From positions 17,301 through 81,300 of the forward strand of contig JADGKB010000066.1 of the NCBI GenBank assembly GCA_027604185.1: a stretch of DNA of 64,000 bases. Direction: 5' to 3'. How positions within the stretch are numbered: the stretch's first letter is position 1; each line of letters starts with the position of its first letter. Below the pieces are notes generated by a model that saw nothing but the letters and a program-made list of their open reading frames with translations, searched no databases and was not told the origin of the DNA. The DNA comes from Boothiomyces macroporosus (Eukaryota; Chytridiomycota; Chytridiomycetes; Rhizophydiales; Terramycetaceae). This document shows, piece after piece, positions 1-10,986 of this stretch. The translations under genes and the position numbers were made by a program.

Positions 1-1
1 A

Positions 2-428
2 GCTTCGTTTTCTTATTTGATGCAGTTTTTAGGGATTTTGAATTGTATGGGGTGTTTGGATAGGCTACATAAATATTGCAAGGCTCGGTACTTGAGACGG
101 AATACTATTCTTGGATTACTTGCTTTATCTTGTACTTTATATTAACTCAGGTTGTATTTCTAGTTTTTATTGTACCGTGCTTCTTATTGAAACAGATATA
201 TACCTTGCTGAATCCAATACATCCACGGGTAGTTTGTACGGAACGACTTACTGGATGTTTAACCCTACTCTGCTCAATAATAGCAGGCTAATTGGTGATC
301 TGCAGAGCTGGAGTGTTATAAATGCAGTTAGAGGAAGCTTGGGCATAATCGGTTATTTATTGATGCGTATGATGAAACGGCCAGCCTTGGAAATCAAGAA
401 ATCCAATTCAACTGTTAATGAAGTATAA
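2..428 (+). CDS. Orphan multi-pass membrane protein, 3' part only
   Basis: The reading frame is already open at the window edge, so only the C-terminal part of this gene is present. A 19-nt intron (132-150, GTAC...CTCAG) joins the upstream frame to a second exon that encodes a hydrophobic helix, a Thr/Asn-rich loop, a last helix and a basic tail ending at TAA 426-428. The short polar tail after the last helix resembles the 7TM proteins at 30.3 and 46.7 kb, so I place it in the same orphan seven-helix group. It ends 8 nt from the stop of the convergent nucleotidyltransferase-like gene. No function can be given. A start at the internal ATG of position 111 would place the intron inside the coding sequence and is rejected. 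Confidence 0.55.
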
Positions 429-436
429 TCAATATA

Positions 437-1330
437 TTATGACAAGTCTAGTGATTTGAAAGCATTTATAATAGCTTCATTGATTTGTTGTTCAGAGAGA
501 CCAATAAGTGTATCTTGATTGATTGATTTTAGCACTCTGCCAACAGCTTTGCCAGGTGGAATACCGAGTACTTTGATTACTCGATCGCCATCAACCAACT
601 TGCTAATTTGAGGCTTTGCCAATAGTTTCTGCTCAATCACGTCTTGTTTTTTAAAGTAATCAACACAATGCTTTGCCAAATCTGTCGTTTCATCCGTTTC
701 GAGTTCACTAGTGTATGCCTGGTAAAAAGAGAGAAACCTGCTAAACATGCCTCTCTTTTTTTCTTGCCTTCTCTGTGTGGTTTTCAACTCACCAACTTTC
801 CATTTGGTACCAAACCATTCAAACACTTGCTCTTCGTTTTCAAATCCGTACTTTTCAATGTCTAATCCGAAACAATCACAGATTGATTTCGGGTCGCTTG
901 ATAAATGGATTATTTCAAGAGTATTTGGAGAGGTGTACAGTTTGTAAACTAGACCGTTTTCGTTTAGTTTGAGATTATGCGGTTTTAAGAGGTAGCCGAA
1001 AATAATACCAAAGTCAGAGTACGATAAACAGAATTTGGATAGTTGGATATCTTTTGTATGTAGTAAATCTACCTGTACATTCTTGTATTCAAATGACAGG
1101 ATCGGGCCTTGCTTGTTTACTTGCGGCGGATTGAATACTTTCAAATCAATCGGTTTCTGGTCGGATACCAGGATGTCAATATCTCCATGGTCCAGTTTAG
1201 TTGGTAATTGGTCCAGTGTGTCTACTTGTGAGTAGTGCTGCTTTAGTATGGGAATTAGTTCATTAAGGATTTTGCGATATTCCTCTGTGGTTACTCTTCT
1301 TGTAGGGATATTGAATGCGTTTCCACCCAT
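437..1330 (-). CDS. Nucleotidyltransferase-like protein
   Basis: A single-exon protein of 297 residues. It begins with MGGNAF and carries DHGDIDILVSD near residues 47-57, the Gly/Asp pattern of the nucleotidyltransferase superfamily that places metal-binding aspartates (DxD) on a strand. The region after it (residues 60-180) looks like the rest of a polymerase-beta-type palm domain, and the C-terminal 100 residues are helical and may bind RNA or a partner. There is no signal peptide or membrane segment, so it should be cytosolic or nuclear. Its substrate cannot be told from sequence; tRNA, small-molecule or protein nucleotidylation are all possible. The start is the first ATG, which lies 93 nt from the stop of the next gene on the same strand. 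Confidence 0.6.
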   Translation of the reverse strand: MGGNAFNIPTRRVTTEEYRKILNELIPILKQHYSQVDTLDQLPTKLDHGDIDILVSDQKPIDLKVFNPPQVNKQGPILSFEYKNVQVDLLHTKDIQLSKFCLSYSDFGIIFGYLLKPHNLKLNENGLVYKLYTSPNTLEIIHLSSDPKSICDCFGLDIEKYGFENEEQVFEWFGTKWKVGELKTTQRRQEKKRGMFSRFLSFYQAYTSELETDETTDLAKHCVDYFKKQDVIEQKLLAKPQISKLVDGDRVIKVLGIPPGKAVGRVLKSINQDTLIGLSEQQINEAIINAFKSLDLS

Positions 1331-1423
1331 GGATACTTCAAGTTTCCATGATTTTTATGCTGGTGGTGACTCTGCCAACTCACTGTGGCGCAGTACAAAG
1401 TAATTCACAATAATAGAATGGTT

Positions 1424-2637
1424 TTATTCACCTTCTTCCATCTCATCACCATCCACTTCATCGACTTCATCCACATCATCCATTTCATCAACTTCGTCCA
1501 TGCCATCAAATTCAAACCCTTGTGCCTCTAGTGCCATGTGCTGTTCTTGCAGCAACTATATTAATATCGTATACCTGATGTGCACGTGTCTCTAAATCAC
1601 CACGAATGCTCAAAAATCTGCAATACTCTGTATTCCACATCCTGCTCTCACTATGACACTTCACTTTACGCACCCCTCCAACATATCCAAAATTAGGATT
1701 ATCCCAATTAATAATTTCTTTGGCAAATATGCTAGCTGTTACTGTATGCCAGATTGACTCTTCAGCGAAATGTGGAAATGCTACTGTTATGCCTTCGATT
1801 TCATCCTTGTACCTAACATTTGGTATTTCTATTCCGTTAGGATTGGGGTATTGCAGCCCTTGTACAAGGTAATTATTAATTACAAATCCTCTCCACCTTT
1901 TACTTAGATTTTGATTACCACGACCAAGAATCAAACTGTGATCTTCTCCATTGCACTTCAACTTCGTCTCCAATGCAAAATGCCGGTCTAGAATCACTTG
2001 ATAGTGGTATATCTTCTACATAGACTTGTCTAGGATGTCCCATCAGCTCTTGCGGACACTTTCTAATCCTCCATTTATCCACCATTTCATCTGGGTTTAT
2101 CACATGAACCATATTGTATTTATACTGCTGAATCAAATTTACATTCCAGCTAGTCTTGAATAGCTTTGTCTTTTTATCAAATGTAATTAGAGCAATTGAG
2201 AATGACATTTCAGTGAACAATTCCGTGTTTAGGATATTAACTATTGTTGAGTATCGTCCATCGTAAATTAGCTTGTAACTTTCTCGGTAGGAATCGGGCA
2301 GCCTGTGTATTTTAGTTTTACCTCGTTAGTTTGAACTTACCTAGATCAATTCAACAGTACGTTTGCATTTACACTCATTTTTACCAAAGCTATCTTTGAG
2401 GTACTGCACTACATTATCGGATAAGTGGGGAAGCTCGGCATTGATCTCTGGTTCGGCAATTGTAGGGCAGTAATCAAAAAAGAAAGCAAAGTCAATTAGT
2501 GACCGAGCTTTCCACATATATTCGTCTAGCGATAGCAAGTAATTTGCTCTGTTTGTCATTGATAAGTGAATGACTGATTTGGTATCCAGATAGTCGCATA
2601 TTTTTTTAAAAGACAGTTGATCCATTTCTGATTTCAA
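1424..2637 (-). CDS. F-box protein of the plant At2g26850/At2g32560-like type
   Basis: Splicing four introns (2341-2360, 2303-2321, 1897-1918, 1556-1574; 20, 19, 22 and 19 nt) gives a 377-residue protein. An F-box (LSFKKICDYLD...) occupies residues 5-45. The rest follows a family I know from plants: GDEVEVQWRRS, then WW, a hydrophobic strand, a SIW motif and GYVGGVRK near the end of the conserved domain. The tail is very acidic (Asp/Glu/Met repeats). F-box proteins recruit substrates to SCF ubiquitin ligases; the target is unknown. Between introns 1 and 2 lies an exon of only 19 nt (2322-2340). Without this splicing pattern the frame meets a TAG at 2341-2343. The spliced length is a whole number of codons, which supports the model. 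Confidence 0.72.
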
Positions 2638-3570
2638 AAAAGTTGCAAACCAAATTTAAACGTTGAGTCATCAGGAAATAATTCGGAATGTATTATAATT
2701 GTAGTATAATTTGGAATGTATTATAATTGTAGTATAATTCGGAATGTATTATAATTGTAGTATAATTCGGGCTCTGGATTAATACTGCTCCTATAAAAAT
2801 CTAGTTTATAGAATTGCAAGAGTCAATTGTAATTTTGATGCTTAGAGAGAGTAGAAAGCTTTCTCACTTGATTATCTACGACGAGAAAGAGTATGTTAAA
2901 TCCAGCCAGCTGGTTCAGTAAAAGTGGCTTTCACCTTATGAAACACCACCAACTAATGGTTTTGTAACAGAGCGTTAATTACCAACAAGAGTGATACTCT
3001 AAATTAAGATAGGACCCAGTTACTTGTTGTTGGTGTTTATAAACCAAATAGCTGGCCATTAAGCCCGCAATGTCCAAATAGAGTCTCTGAATATCGAATA
3101 AATTATATTTTCATTCCAGTTGCTAAAGAATGTAAATTAATTAGCGATTATCTTTCGCTTTTCCTTTTTCTGAATTTTCCAAAACTAAACGATAAAAATT
3201 GGTAAGTCGGTGGATATCCCCGGAAAGTATATCACAATCAATTAACAAGTATCCGAATGAATACTAGATTATGATTTTCCATAGTAATGGGAATATTTTG
3301 CTAAACCCACTCCCTGACTGAAAAAAAGAGGTACCAGAAAAAACACAGCCATAAATTAAAAAGGTGGAAATTAACCAAATTAAATGATGAAAACAATATT
3401 TCAATTGGTTGAAACACCTGTTTGTTTACAGTGCTCGATTAATTATTTCTTTTTTAATATTCCCCTGATTCAAGTGTACGACACAATGAGGTAACCAGAG
3501 CCCAGATAAAAGCATTAGGTCCGAGCTCTCCAGCCTGGATAAAAAGGACAAGCAAATTAAAAAGACTTTC
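2638..3570. other. Intergenic spacer between divergent genes
   Basis: Upstream region shared by the F-box gene (minus) and the first LicD gene (plus). It holds a short tandem repeat at 2680-2770. I see no conserved reading frame in the rest. The last 40 nt before the LicD start are A-rich, as expected for a fungal 5' leader. Confidence 0.5.
2680..2770. repeat. 28-bp minisatellite, three copies plus a partial
   Basis: Copies start at 2680, 2708 and 2736 and are identical except for one C/T difference in the second; a partial copy begins at 2764. The unit is AT-rich and contains GTATTATAATTGTAGTAT. It lies just upstream of the F-box gene start. A polymorphic spacer repeat is the simplest reading. 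Confidence 0.9.
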
Positions 3571-4533
3571 ATGTTTCTGCGCAAGTCGAGGCTAGCTTTT
3601 GTTGTTCCTGTAGTCCTAGTAAACATATTCCTGCTCTTCTGTCTATTCTATACTGAATCTGATCATGAAGTTAGCTCAATGTCTGTTCAACAACCGTTAA
3701 AAAGACAAATTTTTACCAATGACATTACTTGGAATGGCTGCCAAACTTGTGAAGGATGTCGATCAAACTGCTCTGTCGATTTTCAAATTGTAAATACCAA
3801 CCAAAAGAAAATCAAATGGGAAAAGGGATATAGTGATATCGTTGCTGAAGGAACTGGTTTGCTTCCAACAAAGGAAAGCTTAGGGATACCCCAAACGAAT
3901 AGATATGAATACAATTCGCTAAAGTTCTTTTACGAATCACCTAGAGCCGGGCACCTGGATATTCGCTTTGCAAAGATGCTCAACAAGACAGATCAGTTGC
4001 TGGTAATCAAAGAAATGTTTAAAGAATTCGCTGCTTTCTGTGATTCAATTGAATTGCCCTATTGGATTATGCACGGCTCGCTACTGGGCTGGAAATTTGG
4101 GGGTAAAACTATGCCGTTTGATGATGACATTGACGTCCAGGTCATTGCAAACAATCTGTTTGACTTGGAAAAGTACAAGAACCAAACTATTGGTGGACAC
4201 TATATCCTCGAAGTCAATCCTCATCATGTAGTTAGAACCAAACAAATGGAGAATGTAATTGATGCTCGTTTCATTGATACCCGTAATGGACACTTTATTG
4301 ATATCACTGGTGTGACGCAGTTAGGGAACTATGTAACTTGCAAATCGCCGCATTATTACAAGTACGATGAATTGTTTCCACTTGTGCGAACGGTATTTGA
4401 AGGTGTACCCACGTGGCGTCCCAACAACTACGAAAGGCTGCTCAGCTACGAGTACAAAAGCACTAGCATCTATTACAAGCACTATAGATTTAATGATGAA
4501 AATGGTGAATGGGAACTTTATCCAATAAACTAG
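3571..4533 (+). CDS. LicD-family phosphotransferase, type II membrane protein
   Basis: A single-exon protein of 320 residues. A basic N-terminus and one hydrophobic helix (about residues 9-27) predict a Golgi-type signal anchor with a lumenal catalytic domain. The LicD signature is complete: PYWIMHGSLLGW at 163-174, followed by MPFDDDIDVQ at 181-190, whose aspartates bind metal in fukutin-type enzymes. Later conserved blocks are DARFIDTRNGHFIDITGV and a Cys followed by the FPLVRT...GVPTWRPN motif. Members of this family transfer phosphocholine, ribitol-phosphate or a related phospho-alcohol to surface glycans; which one applies here is unknown. The N-terminal part has a cluster of Cys residues (57-67) that the neighbours share in simpler form (CGPDC/CGPNC). 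Confidence 0.88.
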   Translation: MFLRKSRLAFVVPVVLVNIFLLFCLFYTESDHEVSSMSVQQPLKRQIFTNDITWNGCQTCEGCRSNCSVDFQIVNTNQKKIKWEKGYSDIVAEGTGLLPTKESLGIPQTNRYEYNSLKFFYESPRAGHLDIRFAKMLNKTDQLLVIKEMFKEFAAFCDSIELPYWIMHGSLLGWKFGGKTMPFDDDIDVQVIANNLFDLEKYKNQTIGGHYILEVNPHHVVRTKQMENVIDARFIDTRNGHFIDITGVTQLGNYVTCKSPHYYKYDELFPLVRTVFEGVPTWRPNNYERLLSYEYKSTSIYYKHYRFNDENGEWELYPIN

Positions 4534-4691
4534 CATGATTTATTTTATACAAGATATTTGATGATGTTGTCGAATAGGACTGAAATGAGGGATAGAATGA
4601 TTAAACCATCTATTATGTATTTTATGGCATCTTCGATTTTCTCCATGGATGTTTGAGATTTTAGTAAAAAACATATGGCCCGCCAAGCCGA

Positions 4692-5682
4692 TTACCACAA
4701 GCCTCTCGTTCCTTTTTTATACCATCTCCCGCTACTCTGATCGAATCGCCATTCCTATGTTAGCAATAATTACGTTGAAATAAGGCCTGTTTTCGTATTC
4801 TTGACTGAGGAGCATTTTGTACCTGTTTGGCCGCCAAGTCGGGATTCCTTCATGGGTGGTTCTAAAAAGTGGGAATATATCCTGTTCTCTATAGAAATGC
4901 GGAGTCTTGCACATTACGTAATCAATGCCGTCAAATTTGCTAACACCAGTAATATCAATGAAATGGCCAGTTGTGGTATCTATAAATCGGGCATCAATGA
5001 TATTTCTTTCTTGTTTTCTTCTTACCACATGGTTGGGGTTAACTTCCAAGAGAAAATGGCCGGCTATGATTTGCCTGTGGTACTTTTCTAAATCATAGAG
5101 ATTGTTTGATAGTACTTGAATATCAATGTCGTCATCAAACGGCATTGTCTTTCCACCCCAATGCCATCCCAACAAGGTTCCATGCATGATCCAATATGGC
5201 ATTTCAATGGAATCAGCAAACAGAGCCCAATGTTTAAACACCTGATGAATGTTTTCAAACTTTGTTTCTTCGCTCTTATTGCCAATAGAGTACCTGTGGT
5301 CCAGATGGTGGTACTGATCGTCTTCATAAAAGTACTTTTTATCTTCATTTTTAATAATATCTCTGGGCGACCTGAAACTGCCTTCAGAAGGAGCAAGTTG
5401 GGTTCCTAAAGGTATTTGATACGGATAATTCTTTGGAATCTCCTTCTCATATCTGGCTTTTTTGTATTTGTTTGGTTTCTCTATTTGTAATTCAACTACG
5501 CAATCAGGACCACAGCCGGTGAACACAACCTTGTCTTTGAAAATCTCTACCATTGGCTGTTGCGAGAAGGATTCGAATACTGGTTCAGGTTGAGAGTCGG
5601 TGGAAATGGTGGCAACAAAGTACAGGATGACGAAAAATAATATGGATATACAGATTCTTGATCTTCGATGGATAAAAGGCAT
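4692..5682 (-). CDS. LicD-family phosphotransferase, type II membrane protein
   Basis: 323 residues after removing one 19-nt intron (4755-4773). The intron restores the C-terminal block (EWRFDQSSGRWY), which lines up with the ends of the other LicD proteins here; without it the protein would end in unrelated residues. A signal anchor spans about residues 9-26. The Cys pair in GCGPDC (56-61), the motif PYWIMHGTLLGW (162-173) and the acidic motif PFDDDIDIQV (181-190) are intact, so it should be active as a glycan phosphotransferase in the Golgi. It converges with the LicD gene at 3571-4533, and its start lies about 520 nt from the divergent lectin-like gene. Confidence 0.87.
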
Positions 5683-6199
5683 GCAGTTTTTTTAGAACAA
5701 GAAATCATTCTACCTTATATGAAAAAATGGTGGCTGTACAGCAAAGTCAGACATTCGGTTTTGATAAATTGCTCCGCGATATTAAATATTAAATCACGAT
5801 GATCCCAAAGATGTTTGGATTGCTCCATTACGTGATTTCGTGGTTTATTGCTGTGCGGTAATTTTTGTGGTTGCAAGTGCACATTAACAAAGTGATTGAA
5901 ATCAAATGAATATTTTCATGCCGATAATAGAAGCAAATAAGTGATCTTAGTTTGAAATATTCAGGACCAAAAAGCACGGATATGATGATTATCAAGATTC
6001 TATAATTTCGGCAACCTGCGATTCATTTGTGCTGTAACTTTTCAACTAGTTAATTGGCGTGGATGGCGGGTCCAATTTGGTGGTAAAAATAAGATCCTCA
6101 TGGTGGACTTGGGTGCGTACCAGACCTGGGTCCAATGAACCTTGTTGACCCACAGAAAACCATAAAAATCACCAGCAAACTCCCGTACACAAACTACAA
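5683..6199. other. Intergenic spacer between divergent LicD and lectin-like genes
   Basis: A likely shared promoter region. I see no conserved frame and no clear repeat. Its position between a glycan-modifying enzyme and a secreted repeat protein allows co-regulation, but no motif shows this. Confidence 0.4.
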
Positions 6200-8643
6200 A
6201 TGTTTAGTATCCTTCTGTTTGCTGCATTGGCGGTGGCAGACCCTGATAAATGTGCAATCCAAACTCAGAGCATCCTCTCCAAATCGGTGCAGCGTATAAT
6301 AAATCTAACATAGAACAAATAAATGTGCCAGTAAACTTTTCCGTATCGTTTACGATTACTCCTCAAGGAACGCTTTCTCCCTGGTCAAACATTCTTCACT
6401 TCTCTACTGATAATCAAGATATGGCAACAGCAGGAAGCAGACTGCTGGGAATTTGGTTTTCACCAGGAACAACTCAGCTTTATATTAGAATGGGCTGCTC
6501 ATCTTCTCCAAATGGTGGGATCTCCTCGTCCCCACTGCCACCCAATCAACCATCAAACATTGAACTGCAATTCTTGGGCAATACGGCATACTTGTCCGTT
6601 AACAAAACTATAACTCAAATATATCCATTCCCTAGTGACAGACCATCCGGAGCGTCATATTTCTACATGTCTGACCCTTGGTATGTACCGTCAAACGCTC
6701 TTATTTCAAACTACAAAATGAAGGAAATTGATTCAATTAGACATTTAAGAAAGCCTCACGGCACTTTCCAGCTTGCTCAAGAATTTAGGGGACAGGTAGA
6801 TGTACCAGCGAACTATTCAATCACGTTTGAATTCACTCCTATCAATGCAATTCCTACTTGGGGATCAATTGCTCACTACACTTCCGATAACAATGACATG
6901 GCAACGGCAGGTAGCCGTATGCCAGGTATTTGGACTACCCCTGGAACTTCACAACTTTATTTTAGATTTGGAACAACAGCTGATAGCAACGGAGGTTTCA
7001 CAACTGCAGCTTTGCCATTTAACCAAACCTCCAAAGTCAGATTGCAAGTATTAGGAAACAATGCCTTTTACTCTGTTAATGGAACAGTTACCCAAGTATA
7101 CATCCTAAATGGAGTTCGCTCATCCGGCCTGGCATATTTTTATCTGTCTGATCCTTGGTATACCCCTGCAAATGCACTGGTTGGGCATTACCATCTCAAA
7201 GAAATTGACCACTTGCGTGATCTGAATATGCCCACAGGGTCTTTCCAACTTTCGGAAGGATACCGAGGACAAGTAGATGTGCCAACAAACTTTGCAGTCT
7301 CATTTGACATTACGCCTCTGGGAACTGTTGCTCCATGGAGTTCAATTGCTCACTACACTGTTGACGACAATGATATGGCGACTCCCGGGAGTAGAATGCT
7401 TGGAATATGGTTTGTTCCTGGAACTACTCAACTTTACATTCGAATGGGCAGCACTGGAGACTCCAATGGCGGTATCAGCACTGCAGCACTCCCTTTGAAC
7501 CAGAAATCATCTATCGAAATCCAAATAATGGATCAAACAGCTTATTATTCATGCAACGGATCAATTATTCAAGTGTATTCGTTCCCTGGTACGAGACCAA
7601 GTGGCCTTGCTTACTTTTACATGTCTGATCCTTGGTATATTCCTGCGAACGCTGTCGTCTCAAATTACAAGCTGAAAGAATTAAAGTCTTTAGATAATGT
7701 TGGAATACCAAAGGGACCATTCCAGCTTACTCAGGGTTACAGAGGTACCGTAAACGTTCCGGTAAATTTCGCCATCACATTTGAGTATACTCCTGTTGCA
7801 ACTATTCCATCTTGGGGTTCGATTGCTCACTATACAGCAGACAATACCGATCTTTCTACTTCAGGCAGTAGAATGCCAGGTATTTGGGTATATCCGGGAA
7901 CAACACAATTATACATTAGAATTGGAAGTTCTACCAATAATGATGGAGGTATTACTACATCGCCACTTCCACTCAACCAGGTTTCGTCTATCGGTATTCA
8001 AATTATTGGTTCTACCCTGTATTATTCAGTCAATGGAACAGTTACACAAATCTATCTTATTCAAGGAACACGACCATCCGGAGCGTCATATTTCTACATG
8101 TCTGATCCATGGTACAGTCCAGCAAATGGTATTATCAACAATTACAAAATGGTGCAAGCAGATACGCTTATCTGGGACACTTCTATTCCATCTGGTGCAT
8201 TCCAACTGTCCACATCTTATAGAGGTCAAGTAAATGTACCGGCAGATTATAATTTGCAATTTGCAATTACTCCTAAAGGAACTGTTAGCCCATGGTCCAG
8301 TATCGCACACTTTACTGCAGATAACGCGGATATGTCAACTGCCGGCTCTCGAATGCCTGGTATTTGGTTCCAACCAGGTACTACATCATTATACATCCGT
8401 GTTGGGTCAGACCAGTCTTCAAATGGAGGGTTGACTACTACTTCATTACCCATCAACTCTAAAACACTATTCAAAATGACTGCACAAGGAAATACTATTA
8501 ACGTATACTTGAATGGCACACTTGCATCTACATATGCTGCCCCAGGTACTAGAGCTAGTGGCAGTGCGTACTTGTTCATTTCAGATCCATGGTACGTTCC
8601 TGCAAATGCCATTTTAGAAAACTTTGCATTTTCTCCGCAATAA
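6200..8643 (+). CDS. Secreted protein of five lectin-like repeats
   Basis: The start is ATG 6200, which gives a signal peptide (MFSILLFAALAVA). A 20-nt intron (6294-6313) then joins this frame to the long downstream frame; a start at 6250 would be in the wrong frame for the signal peptide. The mature protein is five repeats of about 155-160 residues. Each contains a VPVNF/VPANY strand, SIAHYTxDNxDMxTxGSRMxGIW, PGTTQLYIR, NGGI and DPWYxPANA. The all-beta, aromatic-rich pattern suggests a concanavalin A/laminin-G-like jelly roll, so carbohydrate binding at the cell surface or outside is likely, but I cannot name the family. The total is 807 residues. It sits inside the LicD block. Confidence 0.75.
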
Positions 8644-8690
8644 ACAAATATTGATTATTATTCTATTTTCTATATTAAACAAGATCTTTT

Positions 8691-10712
8691 TCAGGAATGC
8701 AAAGGAACACCGATCCAGGCTTGGAGAGAGCTATGGTACTTGTAAGAACGGAACTGCCCTGCTTTCCACCATGGCGCATCTACATCTAAAAGTGCTTTGT
8801 AATTATTTGGTCTCCAAGTAGGTATTCCCTCAAAACTAGTTCTAACAAGTGGGAATATATCACTGAACGTGTATGGCGAGCCACTCTTGTCTTTGACTTG
8901 CCCGTCAATATTCGATACACCTCTAATTTCAATGGAAACCCCAGAAGTGGTATTTACAAACTTTGCATCGATAGCGTTGTTACTTTGATTAGTTCTGATG
9001 ACAAAGTGAGGGTTTAGTTGCACTTCCAAATCACCCATTTTCAAACTAGGAATGTTCAAAAGCTGGTAAAACACGTTTGCGTGTGTATGGACAGTTAGTT
9101 TTTTGCTCCATGGCAATGCTCTGCTTCCAAAATGCATCCCAGCTAATGTTTCACGGGAGATCCAATAAGGGAATTGAAGAGCATCAGCCCAGATCGCAAA
9201 TGCTCTAAACAATTCTGTCAATTCTGCTCCGATAGGAATACCAACACTTTTTTCATTGAAAAAAGCCTTGTCTTGCTGAAGTTGATTTGCCAAGTCTGTG
9301 TCTACCGTCCAAATCACTGCCAAAGAAGATTCTTCAGCGTACAACAGAGTCCCAGGTTTGACATTGTATGGATAATCTGGTGTAATTTTCTCAAGTTCAG
9401 TAAGTCCCAAAGAAGTAGAAGTGGGCTGCTTGGGGGTAAAGGTTAGGGTGTAATTGAATTCGGGGTATTTCGCAAAGGTGAACGGCTCCTTGAAAACTTC
9501 TTTTCCCAACACAGTCTTGGTAGCCTTTTGGGGCTTTTCTTGGGAGAATTCTTTTTTTGGTTTAGAACTAGCTACTTTATCCCAATTTCCTGTTTGATCA
9601 TTGAATCTGTAGTTCTAAAATTACCAATAATTTACCTTGTACGTATTCTTGTTTTTGTACTCCTTGTTCAGTAGCTGTAGCACTTTGTTTGGTCTCCAAG
9701 TTGGCACGCCTTCATAAGTGGTTCGAACTAGCGGAAATAGCGCATCATAAGAGTAGATGTGCGGAGATTTGCACATGATCCGGCCTCTTACGTTGCTGAC
9801 ACCAGTAATATCTATGAAATGCCCGTTATCCATATCAATAAATCTGGCATCAATGACATTTCTGGCTTGTTTAACTCTAACGACATGGTTAGGATTCACT
9901 TCTAGTAAATACTAAAATCAATAACAAAGTACCTTTCCAAATATTAAAGTATCGTGATATTGTTCCAAATCAAAAAGGTTATTGGACAACACTTGAATAT
10001 CCATATCGTCATCAAACGGCATAGTCTTGCCACCCCAATACCATCCCAACAAAGTTCCATGCATGATCCAATATGGAATCTCTACCATATCACTAAACTC
10101 TGCCCAGGCTCTAAACAAGTCATGAATAGCATTCAGGCTTTGATTCTTTGGTAAAAATACCCCGAATCTAGCGTCCAAATGCTGATGCTTTGGAGCTTCT
10201 CTAAAAAACTTGCTGTCCTTGTTGCGCTTTAGATTCCTAGGGGATTGATCAAGAGATAATTTTGAGGGAGTCAAGGTAGACACCAATCCGATTTTGTAAG
10301 GATAATCAACAGGGTTTTCTTTCAACTCCCACTTTGATAAATCAACATTCTCTTTAGGTTGAATAGTAAACTTGGTTTCACAATCCGGTCCGCAACCAGC
10401 AAGCGTAAATGAAGATTGGTATTTTGGCAATGGCTTTGATTCATGCTGGATTTCTCTTCTGTGAAATTCATACTTGTTTTGCTTTTCCTGAACTTGTTCC
10501 TCTTTATTCTTTTGTAATGCCTTTGCAGTTTCCACAAGTTCACTAGTCTTGCTGAGAGTGTATTTCGGTTCCAAAGGCTCATTTGGTTGAATGAGTGGTT
10601 GCTGAACCGACAGTGCTTCCAGGGGAATGTCAACATTTCCGCCGTTACTGTACCATAGAAAGGCTAATATTACAATGATTGACAGTAGTAGTACCTGCCT
10701 GGACCGTCGCAT
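8691..10712 (-). CDS. Tandem LicD protein: intact domain fused to a degenerate one
   Basis: Two 21-nt introns (9912-9932, 9615-9635), both with in-frame stops, join three exons into 659 residues. A signal anchor (about 7-22) is followed by a Gln/Glu/Lys-rich stem. The first LicD domain has CGPDC, PYWIMHGTLLGW and MPFDDDMDIQ (231-240). A short linker leads to a second LicD-like domain with PYWISRETLAGMHFG, but the acidic motif has become LPWSKKLTVHT (about 519-529), so no metal-binding aspartates remain. The later FPLVRTSFEGIPTWRPNNY block is kept. The second half is therefore probably a pseudoenzyme with a structural, regulatory or acceptor-binding role. The frame between the halves is open with no stop, so the fusion is well supported. 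Confidence 0.82.
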
Positions 10713-10986
10713 TATTAAAAAAACCTCTAGTGTTTTACATTTAAATCTGGTCCCAGAGAACCCGAATTGGATCGAATCGGCAGGGAACTCAACACGGATA
10801 AAGCGTTGAAAGAAATATTAGAAAAATATTCTGGTTGTGCTGCATTTATTAACAATAGGTTTCAGATCAGTTGGGTTACCATCATTCTTTCTTTGTGTTT
10901 AATATTGGTTGGCCCAATTATCAGGTCCAAGCTACCCTCGCACTCCTGAAACAGTACCACACAGATGATATTGAATTTCAGAGCAA

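Noticed and set aside
111..428. Free-standing 105-residue protein from ATG 111
   Set aside because: The upstream frame is open to the window edge, and a 19-nt intron at 132-150 gives a better continuous membrane protein.
6250..6330. Start of the lectin-like gene at ATG 6250
   Set aside because: It lacks a signal peptide and puts unrelated residues before the first repeat; ATG 6200 with the 20-nt intron gives both a signal peptide and a proper repeat start.
8691..9512. Separate LicD gene starting at 9512
   Set aside because: The first codon would be GTG; the frame is open upstream to a splice site and joins the tandem LicD gene.
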